The translations under genes were made by a program, and so were the position numbers. 64,000 bases of DNA from Bacteroides helcogenes P 36-108. GTDB lineage: Bacteria > Bacteroidota > Bacteroidia > Bacteroidales > Bacteroidaceae. Under the pieces are notes generated by a model. It saw only the letters and a list, made by a program, of their open reading frames with translations, made no database searches and was not told where the DNA came from. The stretch is from contig NC_014933.1 of assembly GCF_000186225.1 (NCBI RefSeq), positions 1,240,001-1,304,000 of the forward strand, given 5' to 3'. This document shows positions 26,312-35,072 of this stretch, in pieces; the stretch's first letter is position 1, and each line of letters starts with the position of its first letter.

Positions 26312-27229
26312 ATGGAACCGATACGGAACTTTGATCAGTTAACCGATCACCTGAAAACATTGAATAAAAGAAAGCGCATTGCAGTGGTTTGCGCTAATGA
26401 TCCTAATACGGAATATGCCATTTCCCGTGCATTGGAAGAAGGAATTGCAGAATTCCTGATGATTGGTGATTCTGCCATTCTGGAAAAATATCCGACTCTG
26501 AAAAAATATCCCCGGTACGTCAAGACTTTGCATGTGGAAGACCCCGATGAGGCTGCACGCGAAGCGGTCCGTATCGTTCGCGAGGGCGGAGCGGATATTC
26601 TGATGAAAGGAATCATTAATACGGATAATTTGCTTCACGCTATTCTGGACAAGGAAAAAGGCTTGTTGCCTAAAGGCAATGTGCTGACCCATCTGGCGGT
26701 GATGCAGATACCCACGTATGACAAACTTCTGTTTTTCTCGGATGCGGCCGTCATTCCGCGCCCTACGTTGCAGCAACGCATTGAGATGATTTGGTATGCT
26801 ATCCGTACCTGCCGTCATTTTGGTATTGAGCAACCTCGCATTGCACTTATCCATTGCACGGAAAAGGTCAATGCTAAATTTCCTCATTCATTGGATTATG
26901 TGAATATTGTGGAACTGGCGGAAGCCGGAGAATTTGGTGATGTCATTATTGACGGTCCTCTTGATGTAAAAACGGCTTGTGAGAAAACAAGTGGTGACAT
27001 TAAGGGAATTGTTTCTCCGATCAACGGAGAAGCGGATGTTTTGATATTTCCTAATATTGAATCGGGAAACGCTTTCTATAAGGCCGTTTCTCTATTTTCT
27101 CATGCCGATATGGCGGGATTGCTTCAAGGCCCCGTTTGTCCGGTTGTATTGCCATCGCGTAGCGATTCCGGCTTGTCAAAGTATTATAGTATTGCCATGG
27201 CCTGCCTGACCAGTACCGGAAATCTGTAA
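26312..27229 (+). CDS. ptb: Phosphate butyryltransferase
   Basis: 305 aa of the phosphate acetyl/butyryl-transferase fold: ILMKGIINTDNLLHAIL, ALIHCTEKVNAKFPHS and DGPLDVKTAC are typical of Ptb rather than Pta. It swaps CoA for phosphate on butyryl-CoA or branched-chain acyl-CoA. It is followed 37 bp later by butyrate kinase, so together they yield ATP from acyl-CoA. In Bacteroides the pair most likely serves isobutyrate, isovalerate or related acids. Confidence 0.9.
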   Translation: MEPIRNFDQLTDHLKTLNKRKRIAVVCANDPNTEYAISRALEEGIAEFLMIGDSAILEKYPTLKKYPRYVKTLHVEDPDEAAREAVRIVREGGADILMKGIINTDNLLHAILDKEKGLLPKGNVLTHLAVMQIPTYDKLLFFSDAAVIPRPTLQQRIEMIWYAIRTCRHFGIEQPRIALIHCTEKVNAKFPHSLDYVNIVELAEAGEFGDVIIDGPLDVKTACEKTSGDIKGIVSPINGEADVLIFPNIESGNAFYKAVSLFSHADMAGLLQGPVCPVVLPSRSDSGLSKYYSIAMACLTSTGNL

Positions 27230-27266
27230 AACAGACTTTAATCGTCTAATCGTAAAATCGTAAATA

Positions 27267-28328
27267 ATGAAGGTACTTGCTGTCAATCCCGGTTCTACCT
27301 CTACAAAAATAGCCGTTTATGAAGATGAGACACCTCATCTACTTCGCAATATACGCCATTCGGTAGAAGAACTGGCTGAATTTCCCCGTATTATCGATCA
27401 GTTTGAATTCCGTAAGAATTTGGTGATGGATGAGTTGAAAGCCAATGGCATCCCTTTTGATTTTGATGCCATTGTAGGTCGTGGAGGATTGCTGAAACCT
27501 ATTCCGGGCGGGGTGTATGAGGTGAATGACGTGATGCTTGATGATATAGCCCACGCCATGAGAAGCCATGCATGTAATTTGGGCTGTCTTATTGCTTCGG
27601 AACTTGCAGCTCTCCTTCCTGATTGCCGTGCCTTTATTGCAGATCCCGGAGTGGTGGATGAGTTAGAGGAAATAGCCCGTATCACCGGTTCTCCGCTGAT
27701 GCCTAAAATTACCATTTGGCACGCTTTGAACCAACGTGCCATAGCTCGGCGTTTTGCTGCTGAACAAGGAACTCGTTATGAAGATCTGGATCTGATAATC
27801 TGCCATTTGGGAGGTGGTATTTCTGTAGGGACACATTGTCACGGGCGTGCCATTGATGTGAACAATGCCTTGGATGGTGAAGGCCCTTTTTCACCGGAAC
27901 GTGCCGGAACCCTTCCTGCCGGTCAGTTGATAGATCTTTGTAATTCCGGCCGTTATACCAAAGACGAACTGAAAAAACGTATCTCCGGGCGTGCCGGATT
28001 GACGGCTCATTTGGGTACTACGGATGTTCAGGCCATTGTCAGACGGATTGAAGAAGGTGATACACATGCTGAATTGGTGCTGAATGCTATGATTTATCAG
28101 ATAGCCAGAAGCGTGGGTGCTGCTGCTACAGTTCTTTATGGCAAGATTGATGCCATTTTGTTGACAGGTGGCATGGCCTATTCCAATTATATTATTTCCC
28201 GTTTGGAGGAGCGTGTCTCTTTCCTTGCTCCTGTGTATGTGTATCCAGGAGAGGATGAATTGGAAGCATTGGCTTTGAATGCTTTAGGCGCTTTACGTGG
28301 GGAGTTGCCTATACAGGTTTATCAATAA
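27267..28328 (+). CDS. buk: Butyrate kinase
   Basis: 353 aa ASKHA-fold acid kinase. VNPGSTSTKIAVYE is the N-terminal phosphate-1 motif of butyrate kinase, ICHLGGGISVGTHCHGRAIDVNN the second, and LLTGGMAYS the adenosine loop. It transfers phosphate from butyryl-phosphate or its branched analogues to ADP. Cotranscribed with ptb; length is standard. Confidence 0.92.
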   Translation: MKVLAVNPGSTSTKIAVYEDETPHLLRNIRHSVEELAEFPRIIDQFEFRKNLVMDELKANGIPFDFDAIVGRGGLLKPIPGGVYEVNDVMLDDIAHAMRSHACNLGCLIASELAALLPDCRAFIADPGVVDELEEIARITGSPLMPKITIWHALNQRAIARRFAAEQGTRYEDLDLIICHLGGGISVGTHCHGRAIDVNNALDGEGPFSPERAGTLPAGQLIDLCNSGRYTKDELKKRISGRAGLTAHLGTTDVQAIVRRIEEGDTHAELVLNAMIYQIARSVGAAATVLYGKIDAILLTGGMAYSNYIISRLEERVSFLAPVYVYPGEDELEALALNALGALRGELPIQVYQ

Positions 28329-28413
28329 CTTTTGCTTCTTGCTGCCCTTATTACGGCAATACTCAGTCATAAAAAAAAACAAGAAAAAGGTCGTGGTAGA
28401 AATTTTTTTCTTA

Positions 28414-28506
28414 TATCTTTGTTGCCGTGTTAAGTTAATAAATTGATTAAGGTCGATTTTTGACTGTTTCGGATCGGAAAGTATGGGGGTACTTTCCGAT
28501 CTTTTT
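28414..28506 (+). ncRNA. Candidate small RNA between buk and pnp
   Basis: TATCTTTG (28414-28421) matches the promoter box and is followed about 50 nt later by a perfect 12-bp hairpin (28472-28483 with 28490-28501) and a T-run. No open frame of note lies between. This would give a transcript of about 75-80 nt. The -33 element is weak, so it could instead be a second terminator for buk. Confidence 0.35.
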
Positions 28507-28511
28507 ATATA

Positions 28512-28551
28512 AAAAGCGCCCGGTGGAAAATCAATTCCGCCGGGCGCTTTT
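28512..28551. terminator. Bidirectional terminator between buk and pnp
   Basis: AAAAGCGCCCGG (28512-28523) and CCGGGCGCTTTT (28540-28551) are perfect 12-bp arms with flanking A and T runs, serving convergent genes. Confidence 0.8.
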
Positions 28552-28572
28552 GTATTGAATGGAGTAGGGAGC

Positions 28573-30780
28573 TTAGTCGTTTCTGTCTCGACGTTCGCGG
28601 CGTTCACCTCCTCTGTCGTTTCTGTCGCGGCGCTCGCCTCTTTCGGGACGTTCAACATAGCCTTCGGGTTTCGGAAGCAATACTTTACGAGACAGTTTGA
28701 ACTTGCCGGTTTTCGGGTCAACCTCCAACAGTTTCACTTCTATTTCATCACCTTCTTTGATTCCGGCTTCTTCTACTGTTTCCAGACGTTTCCAGTCAAT
28801 CTCGGAGATGTGCAGCAAGCCGTCTTTGCCGGGCAAGAATTCAACAAATGCACCGTAAGGCATGATGCTCCGCACTTTACCTTTATAGACTTCACCTACT
28901 TCGGGTACGGCTACGATGCCTTTGATCATGCGCATTGCGTCATCAATACATTGCTTGTTTGTTCCGGCAATCTCAATTCTACCCACATTGTCTATTTCCT
29001 CGATAGTGATGGTAGCACCGGTTTCTTCTTGCATACCCTGGATGATCTTTCCGCCGGGGCCAATGATGGCTCCGATAAATTCTTTGGGGATAGTCATCGT
29101 TTCGATACGCGGAGCATGTGGCTTCAGGTCTTCACGGGGTTCTGCAATGCATTCTGTGATTTTACCGAGAATAAATTCGCGCCCCTCTTTGGCTTGCAGC
29201 AAAGCTTTTTCCAGAATGTCATAAGTCAGTCCGTCACACTTGATATCCATCTGAGTGGCAGTGATGCCGTCTTTCGTCCCAGTTACCTTGAAGTCCATGT
29301 CACCCAAATGGTCTTCATCGCCGAGGATGTCAGACAGTACGGCATATTTTGCTTCGCCTGCATTTTTGATAAGTCCCATTGCAATGCCCGATACCGGCTT
29401 CTTGATTTTTACGCCGGCATCCATTAATGCCAGCGTCCCGGCACATACGGTAGCCATTGAAGAGGAACCGTTTGATTCGAGAATGTCGGAAACCACACGT
29501 ACTACGTATGGATAGTCGGCAGGGATTTGTCCTTTCAAAGCACGCCATGCCAGATGCCCGTGCCCGATTTCACGACGGCCTACACCTCGTTGGGCTTTGG
29601 CTTCACCTGTAGAGAATGGAGGAAAGTTGTAGTGCAGCAGGAAACGTTCTTTTCCATGTTCCAGTACATCGTCGATAATCTTTTCGTCTAATTTTGTTCC
29701 CAAAGTAACGGTGGATAACGATTGTGTCTCACCACGTGTGAAGATTGCAGAACCGTGAGGTCCGGGCAGGTAGCTGGTTTCACACCAGATAGGACGGATT
29801 TCGGTAGTCTTGCGTCCGTCCAGACGCTTGCCTTCATCAAGAATGGAACGGCGCATTGCTTCTTTTTCTACATCGTGGTAGTAGCGGTCGATAAGTGCTG
29901 CTTTCTCTGCCAATTCCTCTTCAGAGAACTGAGCTTTGAATTCTTCACAGATAGCATCGAATGCATCCATGCGTTCGTGCTTATTCTTGTTGCCGGAAGC
30001 GGCAATAGCATATGCTTTTGCGTAACAAGCATCGTGAACAGCCTTGCGGAGTTCTTCGTCATTGACTTCATGGCAATATTCACGTTTGACGGTGGAGCCA
30101 ACTTCTTCAGCCAGTTCCATCTGAGCTTTGCACTGAATCTTGATAGCTTCGTGGGCGGCCTTCATGGCTTCCAGCAAGTCCTGCTCTGAAACCTCGCTCA
30201 TTTCGCCTTCCACCATCATGATATTCTCATAGGTAGCGCCTACCATGAGATCCATGTCGGCTTTTTCCAATTGCTCGAAAGTCGGGTTGATGACGAACTG
30301 GTTGTCGATACGTGCAACACGTACTTCGGAGATGGGGCCGTTGAACGGGATATCTGAAACGGCAAGTGCGGCGGAAGCTGCAAGTCCTGCCAATGCATCG
30401 GGCATGTCAACGCCGTCTGCCGAGAAGAGGATGATATTTACATATACTTCTGCGTGGTAATTGTCGGGGAATAGAGGGCGGAGAGCACGGTCAACGAGGC
30501 GGCAAGTGAGGATTTCGTAATCAGAAGCGCGTCCTTCACGCTTTGTAAAACCTCCGGGAAAACGTCCGAATGCGGAGAATTTTTCTTTGTACTCTACCTG
30601 TAACGGCATGAAATCTGTTCCGGGAACTGCGTCCTTGGCGGCACAAACAGTAGCAAGAAGCATGGTGTTGCCCATACGAAGCATTACAGAACCGTCTGCC
30701 TGTTTTGCCAGCTTTCCCGTTTCGAGCGTGATGGTTCTGCCATCGGGAAGCTCGATCGTCTTAACAATTGGATTAATCAT
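28573..30780 (-). CDS. pnp: Polyribonucleotide nucleotidyltransferase (PNPase)
   Basis: 735 aa. Two RNase PH domains lie in the first ~540 residues, followed by a KH domain ([17 protein letters not shown]) and an S1 domain ([21 protein letters not shown]). The extreme C-terminus is arginine-rich with RRDRND repeats, probably an extra RNA-binding tail. It degrades RNA 3' to 5' using phosphate. The start [11 protein letters not shown] is preferred over an in-frame extension to 30981 because a TACCTTTGC promoter lies between the two. Confidence 0.95.
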   Translation of the reverse strand: MINPIVKTIELPDGRTITLETGKLAKQADGSVMLRMGNTMLLATVCAAKDAVPGTDFMPLQVEYKEKFSAFGRFPGGFTKREGRASDYEILTCRLVDRALRPLFPDNYHAEVYVNIILFSADGVDMPDALAGLAASAALAVSDIPFNGPISEVRVARIDNQFVINPTFEQLEKADMDLMVGATYENIMMVEGEMSEVSEQDLLEAMKAAHEAIKIQCKAQMELAEEVGSTVKREYCHEVNDEELRKAVHDACYAKAYAIAASGNKNKHERMDAFDAICEEFKAQFSEEELAEKAALIDRYYHDVEKEAMRRSILDEGKRLDGRKTTEIRPIWCETSYLPGPHGSAIFTRGETQSLSTVTLGTKLDEKIIDDVLEHGKERFLLHYNFPPFSTGEAKAQRGVGRREIGHGHLAWRALKGQIPADYPYVVRVVSDILESNGSSSMATVCAGTLALMDAGVKIKKPVSGIAMGLIKNAGEAKYAVLSDILGDEDHLGDMDFKVTGTKDGITATQMDIKCDGLTYDILEKALLQAKEGREFILGKITECIAEPREDLKPHAPRIETMTIPKEFIGAIIGPGGKIIQGMQEETGATITIEEIDNVGRIEIAGTNKQCIDDAMRMIKGIVAVPEVGEVYKGKVRSIMPYGAFVEFLPGKDGLLHISEIDWKRLETVEEAGIKEGDEIEVKLLEVDPKTGKFKLSRKVLLPKPEGYVERPERGERRDRNDRGGERRERRDRND

Positions 30781-30817
30781 AAAAAATGTTTTATCTATAT
30801 TTTCTTTCAAAATTCGT

Positions 30818-30826
30818 GCAAAGGTA
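30818..30826 (-). promoter_or_regulatory. pnp promoter
   Basis: The minus strand reads TACCTTTGC (TAnnTTTGC), 38 bp before the pnp ATG; this fixes the shorter start. Confidence 0.65.
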
Positions 30827-30943
30827 CATATTTTATTCATGTAAAATGGTGGGAATGAGATAAAAAGTTTATATTTAGTTGTTTTTTGCAGTTTTCTATG
30901 TGTAAGATGCGTGGAAAATGCTTTGACTGAACTTGAAAAGACG

Positions 30944-30952
30944 TATATTTGC
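30944..30952 (+). promoter_or_regulatory. Promoter of the thioredoxin-fold lipoprotein gene
   Basis: TATATTTGC with a TTTG about 18 bp upstream. It predicts a leader of roughly 245 nt that includes the large inverted repeat below. Confidence 0.55.
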
Positions 30953-31032
30953 AGGCGATTCGGAAAGCGCTTTTCGGGCATAGGGAAAGAGAAAATAAGA
31001 GAAATAGAACAATCATGACCCTCTTCCTGTCT

Positions 31033-31111
31033 TCTCCCTACCAGGTCCCTACCAAGTCCTTACCTACTCCTTGTGCTTAGACAGGGAGAAGGTAGGGACC
31101 TGGTAGGGAGA
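31033..31111. repeat. Intergenic palindromic word cluster with 21-bp perfect arms
   Basis: Arms 31033-31053 and 31091-31111 are perfect reverse complements; the words CCCTACC and GGTAGGG also recur between and beyond them. It lies within the predicted leader of the next gene. The 423-bp gap 30781-31203 otherwise holds only promoters. Confidence 0.7.
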
Positions 31112-31203
31112 AAGTAAGGAGGAAGTAGGGCGAAAACAGAAGAATGGGACAATTGAAATAAGCAAAATACATTTTAAGGATAAAACAAAACTAAAGATAC
31201 GAT

Positions 31204-32355
31204 ATGAAGAAAATCTTTTTTATGGCATTTGTTGCGATTGCTTTGAGTGCATGTAACTCCGAACCGAAATTCAAGGTAGAAGGGGATATTTCGGGTGCTG
31301 ACGGTAAGACGCTTTATCTGGAAGCTTCGGCTTTGGAAGGCATTGTCCCTTTGGATTCTGTAAAGTTGAAGGGTGGGGGATCGTTTGTTTTCAGGCAGGC
31401 TCGTCCCGTTTCTCCAGAGTTTTACCGCTTGCGAGTGGATGACAAGGTTATCAATTTCTCAATAGATTCTACTGAAACCGTGCAGGTAAAGGCTCCTTAC
31501 ACTGATTTTGCCACTTCATATACAGTGGAGGGATCTCCGAACAGCTTGAAGATAAAAGAACTGACTATGAAGCAAATTCTGCTTCAGGATAATGTAAATG
31601 CATTGCTGAAATCCATGCAGGGACATAAAATCAGTGCGGATGTATTTGAAGACAGTCTTGCCATACTGCTGAAAAACTACAAAAACGAGGTCAAAATCAA
31701 TTATATTTTTGCTGCTCCCAATACGGCTGCTGCTTATTTTGCTCTGTTTCAGAAATTGAACAACTACTTGATATTCGACCCGTTGAATAGTAAGGACGAC
31801 ATTAAGTGCTTTGCTGCTGTAGCAACCAGCCTGAATAATTCTTATCCTCATGCCGACCGTTCAAAAAACCTCTATAATATTGTAATAAAGGGAATGAAGA
31901 ACACTCGTATTGCCCAGCAGAAAGTGGTCGAACTTCCTGAATCGAAAGTCTCCGAAACAGGAGTGATTGAGATTAATCTGCGCGATATGAAGGGAAATGT
32001 CCGTAAATTGAGTGAATTGAAAGGTAAAGCAGTTATTTTGGATTTTACTATTTATCAGAGTGCAGTATCTGCTTCACACAATTATATGTTGCGCGATTTG
32101 TATGACAAATATGCCAGCCAGGGTTTGGAAATCTATCAGGTTTCTCTTGATGCTGATGAGCATTATTGGAAAACGACTGCCGACAATCTTCCGTGGATTT
32201 GTGTACGTGACGGAAATGGCGTCTATTCGGCAGTGGCTGCTTCCTATAACGTGCAAGGCGTTCCTTCACTCTTTCTTATAAATAAGAACAATGAGTTGAG
32301 TGCCCGTGGCGAAACTATCAAGGATCTGGAAACAGCAGTGAAAGCTTTGCTCTAA
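31204..32355 (+). CDS. DUF4369/thioredoxin-fold lipoprotein lacking the CxxC motif
   Basis: 383 aa. Lipobox ALSAC at Cys17. Residues ~20-115 fit the beta-rich DUF4369 domain; the C-terminal ~140 residues have the TlpA/AhpC fold (KGKAVILDFTIYQSAVS, then YQVSLDADEHYWK and YNVQGVPSLFLINK with the cis-Pro). Where TlpA proteins carry W-C-x2-C this one has YQSA, so it cannot do thiol-disulfide exchange by the usual route. A binding or structural role in the periplasm is likely. Confidence 0.82.
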   Translation: MKKIFFMAFVAIALSACNSEPKFKVEGDISGADGKTLYLEASALEGIVPLDSVKLKGGGSFVFRQARPVSPEFYRLRVDDKVINFSIDSTETVQVKAPYTDFATSYTVEGSPNSLKIKELTMKQILLQDNVNALLKSMQGHKISADVFEDSLAILLKNYKNEVKINYIFAAPNTAAAYFALFQKLNNYLIFDPLNSKDDIKCFAAVATSLNNSYPHADRSKNLYNIVIKGMKNTRIAQQKVVELPESKVSETGVIEINLRDMKGNVRKLSELKGKAVILDFTIYQSAVSASHNYMLRDLYDKYASQGLEIYQVSLDADEHYWKTTADNLPWICVRDGNGVYSAVAASYNVQGVPSLFLINKNNELSARGETIKDLETAVKALL

Positions 32356-32433
32356 CATGTTATAAATTAGAAGATTTCATTTAAATATGTTACAAAGCAG
32401 TATTTTTTGCTTGACACGCATTATTTAAAAGTC

Positions 32434-32498
32434 TATCTTTGCAAAGGAAAAATCGGAAAGAGGGTTCCAGCATGCTGACATGTTGGAATTCTTTTTTG
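32434..32498 (+). promoter_or_regulatory. greA promoter and terminator-like leader hairpin
   Basis: TATCTTTGC (32434-32442) with TTGACA about 20 bp upstream is a strong promoter. Some 20 nt after the expected start lies an imperfect hairpin (TTCCAGCATG with CATGTTGGAA, 32465-32488) and a T-rich tail, still 50 bp ahead of greA. It could be an attenuator releasing a ~50-nt RNA. Confidence 0.55.
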
Positions 32499-32547
32499 TT
32501 TATAGTACCATTAAAAACTAATATAAATATTAAAGGAGGAAAAAAGT

Positions 32548-33012
32548 ATGGCTTATATGTCGGAAGAAGGCTACAAGAAATTGATGGCTGAACTGAAACA
32601 ATTGGAGACGGTAGAACGTCCTAAGATTTCGGCTGCGATTGCTGAGGCACGTGATAAGGGTGACTTGTCGGAGAATGCCGAATATGATGCGGCGAAAGAA
32701 GCGCAAGGAATGCTTGAAATGAAAATCAATAATTTAAAGCTGACGATAGCGGATGCCAAGATCATTGATGAGTCGAAGTTGAGTACGGACTCTGTGCAGA
32801 TTCTTAATAAGGTAGAGCTGAAGAATGTGAAAAATGGTATGAAAATGACTTATACCATTGTTTCTGAAAGTGAGGCTAATCTGAAGGAAGGCAAGATTTC
32901 CGTGAATACTCCCATTGCACAAGGCTTGCTTGGTAAGAAGGTGGGTGATGTCGCAGAAATCAAAGTGCCGCAGGGCATGATTCATCTGGAAGTAATGAAC
33001 ATATCATTTTAA
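32548..33012 (+). CDS. greA: Transcription elongation factor GreA
   Basis: 154 aa, full length. The N-terminal coiled coil includes the tip DKGDLSENAEYDAAKEAQ, whose acidic residues enter the RNA polymerase secondary channel to trigger transcript cleavage; the C-terminal FKBP-like domain follows. It rescues backtracked polymerase. A strong AGGAGG RBS precedes it, and a hairpin terminator separates it from the HIT gene. Confidence 0.95.
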   Translation: MAYMSEEGYKKLMAELKQLETVERPKISAAIAEARDKGDLSENAEYDAAKEAQGMLEMKINNLKLTIADAKIIDESKLSTDSVQILNKVELKNVKNGMKMTYTIVSESEANLKEGKISVNTPIAQGLLGKKVGDVAEIKVPQGMIHLEVMNISF

Positions 33013-33016
33013 TCGA

Positions 33017-33048
33017 AAGGCAAGTCCGTGAGGGGCTTGCCTTATTTT
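33017..33048 (+). terminator. greA terminator
   Basis: AAGGCAAG (33017-33024) pairs with CTTGCCTT (33036-33043), followed by ATTTTAT. Confidence 0.6.
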
Positions 33049-33065
33049 ATAATAAACAGATAGCT

Positions 33066-33458
33066 ATGGCAACAATATTCAGCAGAATTATCGCAGGTGA
33101 AATACCTTGCTATAAGGTGGCGGAGGATGATAAGTTCTTTGCCTTCTTGGACATTAATCCATTGGTGAAAGGTCATACATTGGTCGTTCCCAAGCAGGAA
33201 GTAGATTATATCTTCGATTTGGAAGACGAAGATTTGGCGGCAATGCATGTGTTTGCCAAGAGAGTGGCAGTTGCCATCGGTAAAGCATTTCCTTGCAAGA
33301 AAGTGGGTGAAGCCGTATTGGGCTTGGAAGTGCCTCATGCCCATATACATTTGATCCCTATGCAAAGTGAAAAGGATATGCTTTTCTCCAATCCTAAGCT
33401 GAAGCTTACGGATGGAGAATTCAAGGTTGTGGTGGAGGCTATCCGCGCGATGCTTTAA
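33066..33458 (+). CDS. HIT-family nucleotide-binding hydrolase
   Basis: 130 aa. The HIT triad is HAHIHLIP (H-phi-H-phi-H-phi-phi) near residue 97, with FSRIIAGEIPCYKVAEDDKFFAFLDINP at the N-terminus. This is the HINT-like branch, hydrolysing nucleoside phosphoramidates or dinucleoside polyphosphates. It lies just after greA, an arrangement common in Bacteroidetes, and ends at a GC-rich hairpin. Confidence 0.93.
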   Translation: MATIFSRIIAGEIPCYKVAEDDKFFAFLDINPLVKGHTLVVPKQEVDYIFDLEDEDLAAMHVFAKRVAVAIGKAFPCKKVGEAVLGLEVPHAHIHLIPMQSEKDMLFSNPKLKLTDGEFKVVVEAIRAML

Positions 33459-33488
33459 AAGGTTTATTTTCCTCCCCTAAATAAACAA

Positions 33489-33522
33489 CGGCGGGAGTTG
33501 AACTGTTGTTCAACTCCCGCCG
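33489..33522. terminator. Strong hairpin after the HIT gene
   Basis: Perfect 15-bp arms (33489-33503, 33508-33522) around a four-base loop, between convergent HIT and mannose-1-phosphate guanylyltransferase genes; no long T-run follows. Confidence 0.65.
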
Positions 33523-33582
33523 CATTCATTATTCTTGTTTGTCTCTTTTGGTCATTTTTCGTTCTTGATATTCATTCTTCAT

Positions 33583-34668
33583 TTATATGTAGTCTTCTCC
33601 TAACTTGATTTGTGTGTCATTTACATATTTGCGGATAGCATGTTCTTCATCTTTCTTGCAGATGAGCAGCACATTATCAGACTCGGCGATAAGGTAGCCT
33701 TCCAATCCGTCAATGACAGCGAGTTTGTTGTTCGGCAGCACTACGATATTGTTTCTGCTGTTATATAGAAGCGATTGGCATTTCAGGGTTACATTGTCGT
33801 TTCTATCCTTGGGAGACAAGTCATAGAGCGAGCCCCATGTTCCTAAATCAGACCAACCGAAATCACCTAATGATACATAAACATTATCGGCTTTTTCCAT
33901 GATTCCGAAGTCGATGGATACATTCGGGCAGGCAGGGAAGTTTTCATCTATGAACTTCTTTTCATCGGGAGTTCCATATACATTCTTTCCCGGGGCCAAT
34001 TTGGAGGCTAATTCGGGAAGAAGGGTTTCGCCTGCCTTGATAATAGTATTTACATTCCACATGAAAAGGCCGGAATTCCAATAAAACTCACCGCTTTCCA
34101 CGAATACTTTTGCCAATTCAAGCTCCGGCTTTTCAGTGAAGGTTTTCACTTTGTAGAAATTCTCGCCGGTAGGTTCCGCTATTTGTATGTAGCCATACCC
34201 TGTTTCAGGACGATTGGGCTTGATTCCGAGAGTTAGCAGTTTGTCTGTTTGCGAAACAAAGGTCAGCCCTTTTTCAATAGCAGCCAGAAATTCATTCTCT
34301 TTTAATATAAGGTGGTCCGAAGGAGCTACTACGATATTGGCATTTGGATTCAAGGCTCGGATATGATAGGCTGCCCATGCAATGCAGGGAGCCGTGTTTC
34401 TACGTGTCGGTTCCAATAATATTTGTTCGGCTCTGAGTTCTGGAAGTTGCTCTTTTACGAGGTCGGCGTATAAGTCATTTGTGACGATTAGTATGTTTTC
34501 TACAGGGATTACCTTGCTGAAGCGGTCGAAAGTCTGTTGCAACAATGAACGCCCTGTACCAAAGAAATCCAAAAACTGCTTAGGAAGCGTCTTGCGACTG
34601 AACGGCCAAAAACGGCTGCCGATTCCTCCGCCCATAATTACACAGAAATTATCCTTATTGGTTACCAT
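33583..34668 (-). CDS. Mannose-1-phosphate guanylyltransferase
   Basis: 361 aa. GGGIGSRFWPFSRKTLPKQF is the nucleotide-binding signature of GDP-mannose pyrophosphorylases (G-G-x-G-x-R-x-W-P-x-S-R), with PSDHLI and FTEKPELELA downstream. It makes GDP-mannose from mannose-1-phosphate and GTP for capsule, LPS and fucosylated glycans. It is the short form without a fused isomerase domain. A single gene. Confidence 0.92.
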   Translation of the reverse strand: MVTNKDNFCVIMGGGIGSRFWPFSRKTLPKQFLDFFGTGRSLLQQTFDRFSKVIPVENILIVTNDLYADLVKEQLPELRAEQILLEPTRRNTAPCIAWAAYHIRALNPNANIVVAPSDHLILKENEFLAAIEKGLTFVSQTDKLLTLGIKPNRPETGYGYIQIAEPTGENFYKVKTFTEKPELELAKVFVESGEFYWNSGLFMWNVNTIIKAGETLLPELASKLAPGKNVYGTPDEKKFIDENFPACPNVSIDFGIMEKADNVYVSLGDFGWSDLGTWGSLYDLSPKDRNDNVTLKCQSLLYNSRNNIVVLPNNKLAVIDGLEGYLIAESDNVLLICKKDEEHAIRKYVNDTQIKLGEDYI

Positions 34669-34793
34669 ATTATTTATTTTAAAAGTTTCTGCTAATGTAC
34701 AGCATATTTTATAAACGAAGAATGATTAAAAGGTGTTTTCTCTCTTTTTTCTCCTTTTTTCACCAAAAGTATTGCAGGTTTAGAAAAAAGCTG

Positions 34794-34802
34794 TATCTTT
34801 GC
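34794..34802 (+). promoter_or_regulatory. tRNA-Leu promoter
   Basis: TATCTTTGC, with TTG about 20 bp upstream, 24 bp before the tRNA. Confidence 0.65.
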
Positions 34803-34825
34803 ACCGCATTTAAGGAAAACAAGAT

Positions 34826-34909
34826 GCCCAGATGGCGGAATCGGTAGACGCGCTGGTCTCAAACACCAGTGGATTCACTTCCATCCCGGTTCGACCCCGG
34901 GTCTGGGTA
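34826..34909 (+). tRNA. tRNA-Leu (anticodon CAA)
   Basis: 84 nt with all four stems plus a long variable arm as in type II tRNAs. Acceptor GCCCAGA pairs with TCTGGGT (one G-U), the anticodon loop CTCAAAC gives CAA (codon UUG), and the T-loop contains TTCGA. CCA is not encoded. Its last ten bases begin a direct repeat found again at 36659. Confidence 0.95.
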
Positions 34910-34977
34910 CTTTCAGAAACGCTAATAGCTAATAAATAAAGCTGTTAGCGTTTTTGTTTTGTTTGATTTTCCCCACA
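34900..34977 (+). repeat. Left 78-bp direct repeat (tRNA 3' end plus terminator), attL-like
   Basis: Identical to 36659-36736 apart from two mismatches (at 34956 and 34964); the first 56 bp match exactly. It contains the last ten bases of tRNA-Leu and its hairpin terminator (AACGCTAATAGCT with AGCTGTTAGCGTT, then T5). This is the usual signature of site-specific integration at a tRNA gene. Confidence 0.85.
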
Positions 34978-35072
34978 CGCGCTAAATAAATAGTAAGAAA
35001 GTTATTGTTTTGCTTGGTGGAGTGTACTATCGGAAGTATTTTTGGGAAAAATAACCATTAAAGATAGCTGTT

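Noticed and set aside
30781..30981. 67-residue N-terminal extension of PNPase
   Set aside because: It crosses the pnp promoter, is low in conserved sequence, and PNPase homologues begin at MINPIVKT.
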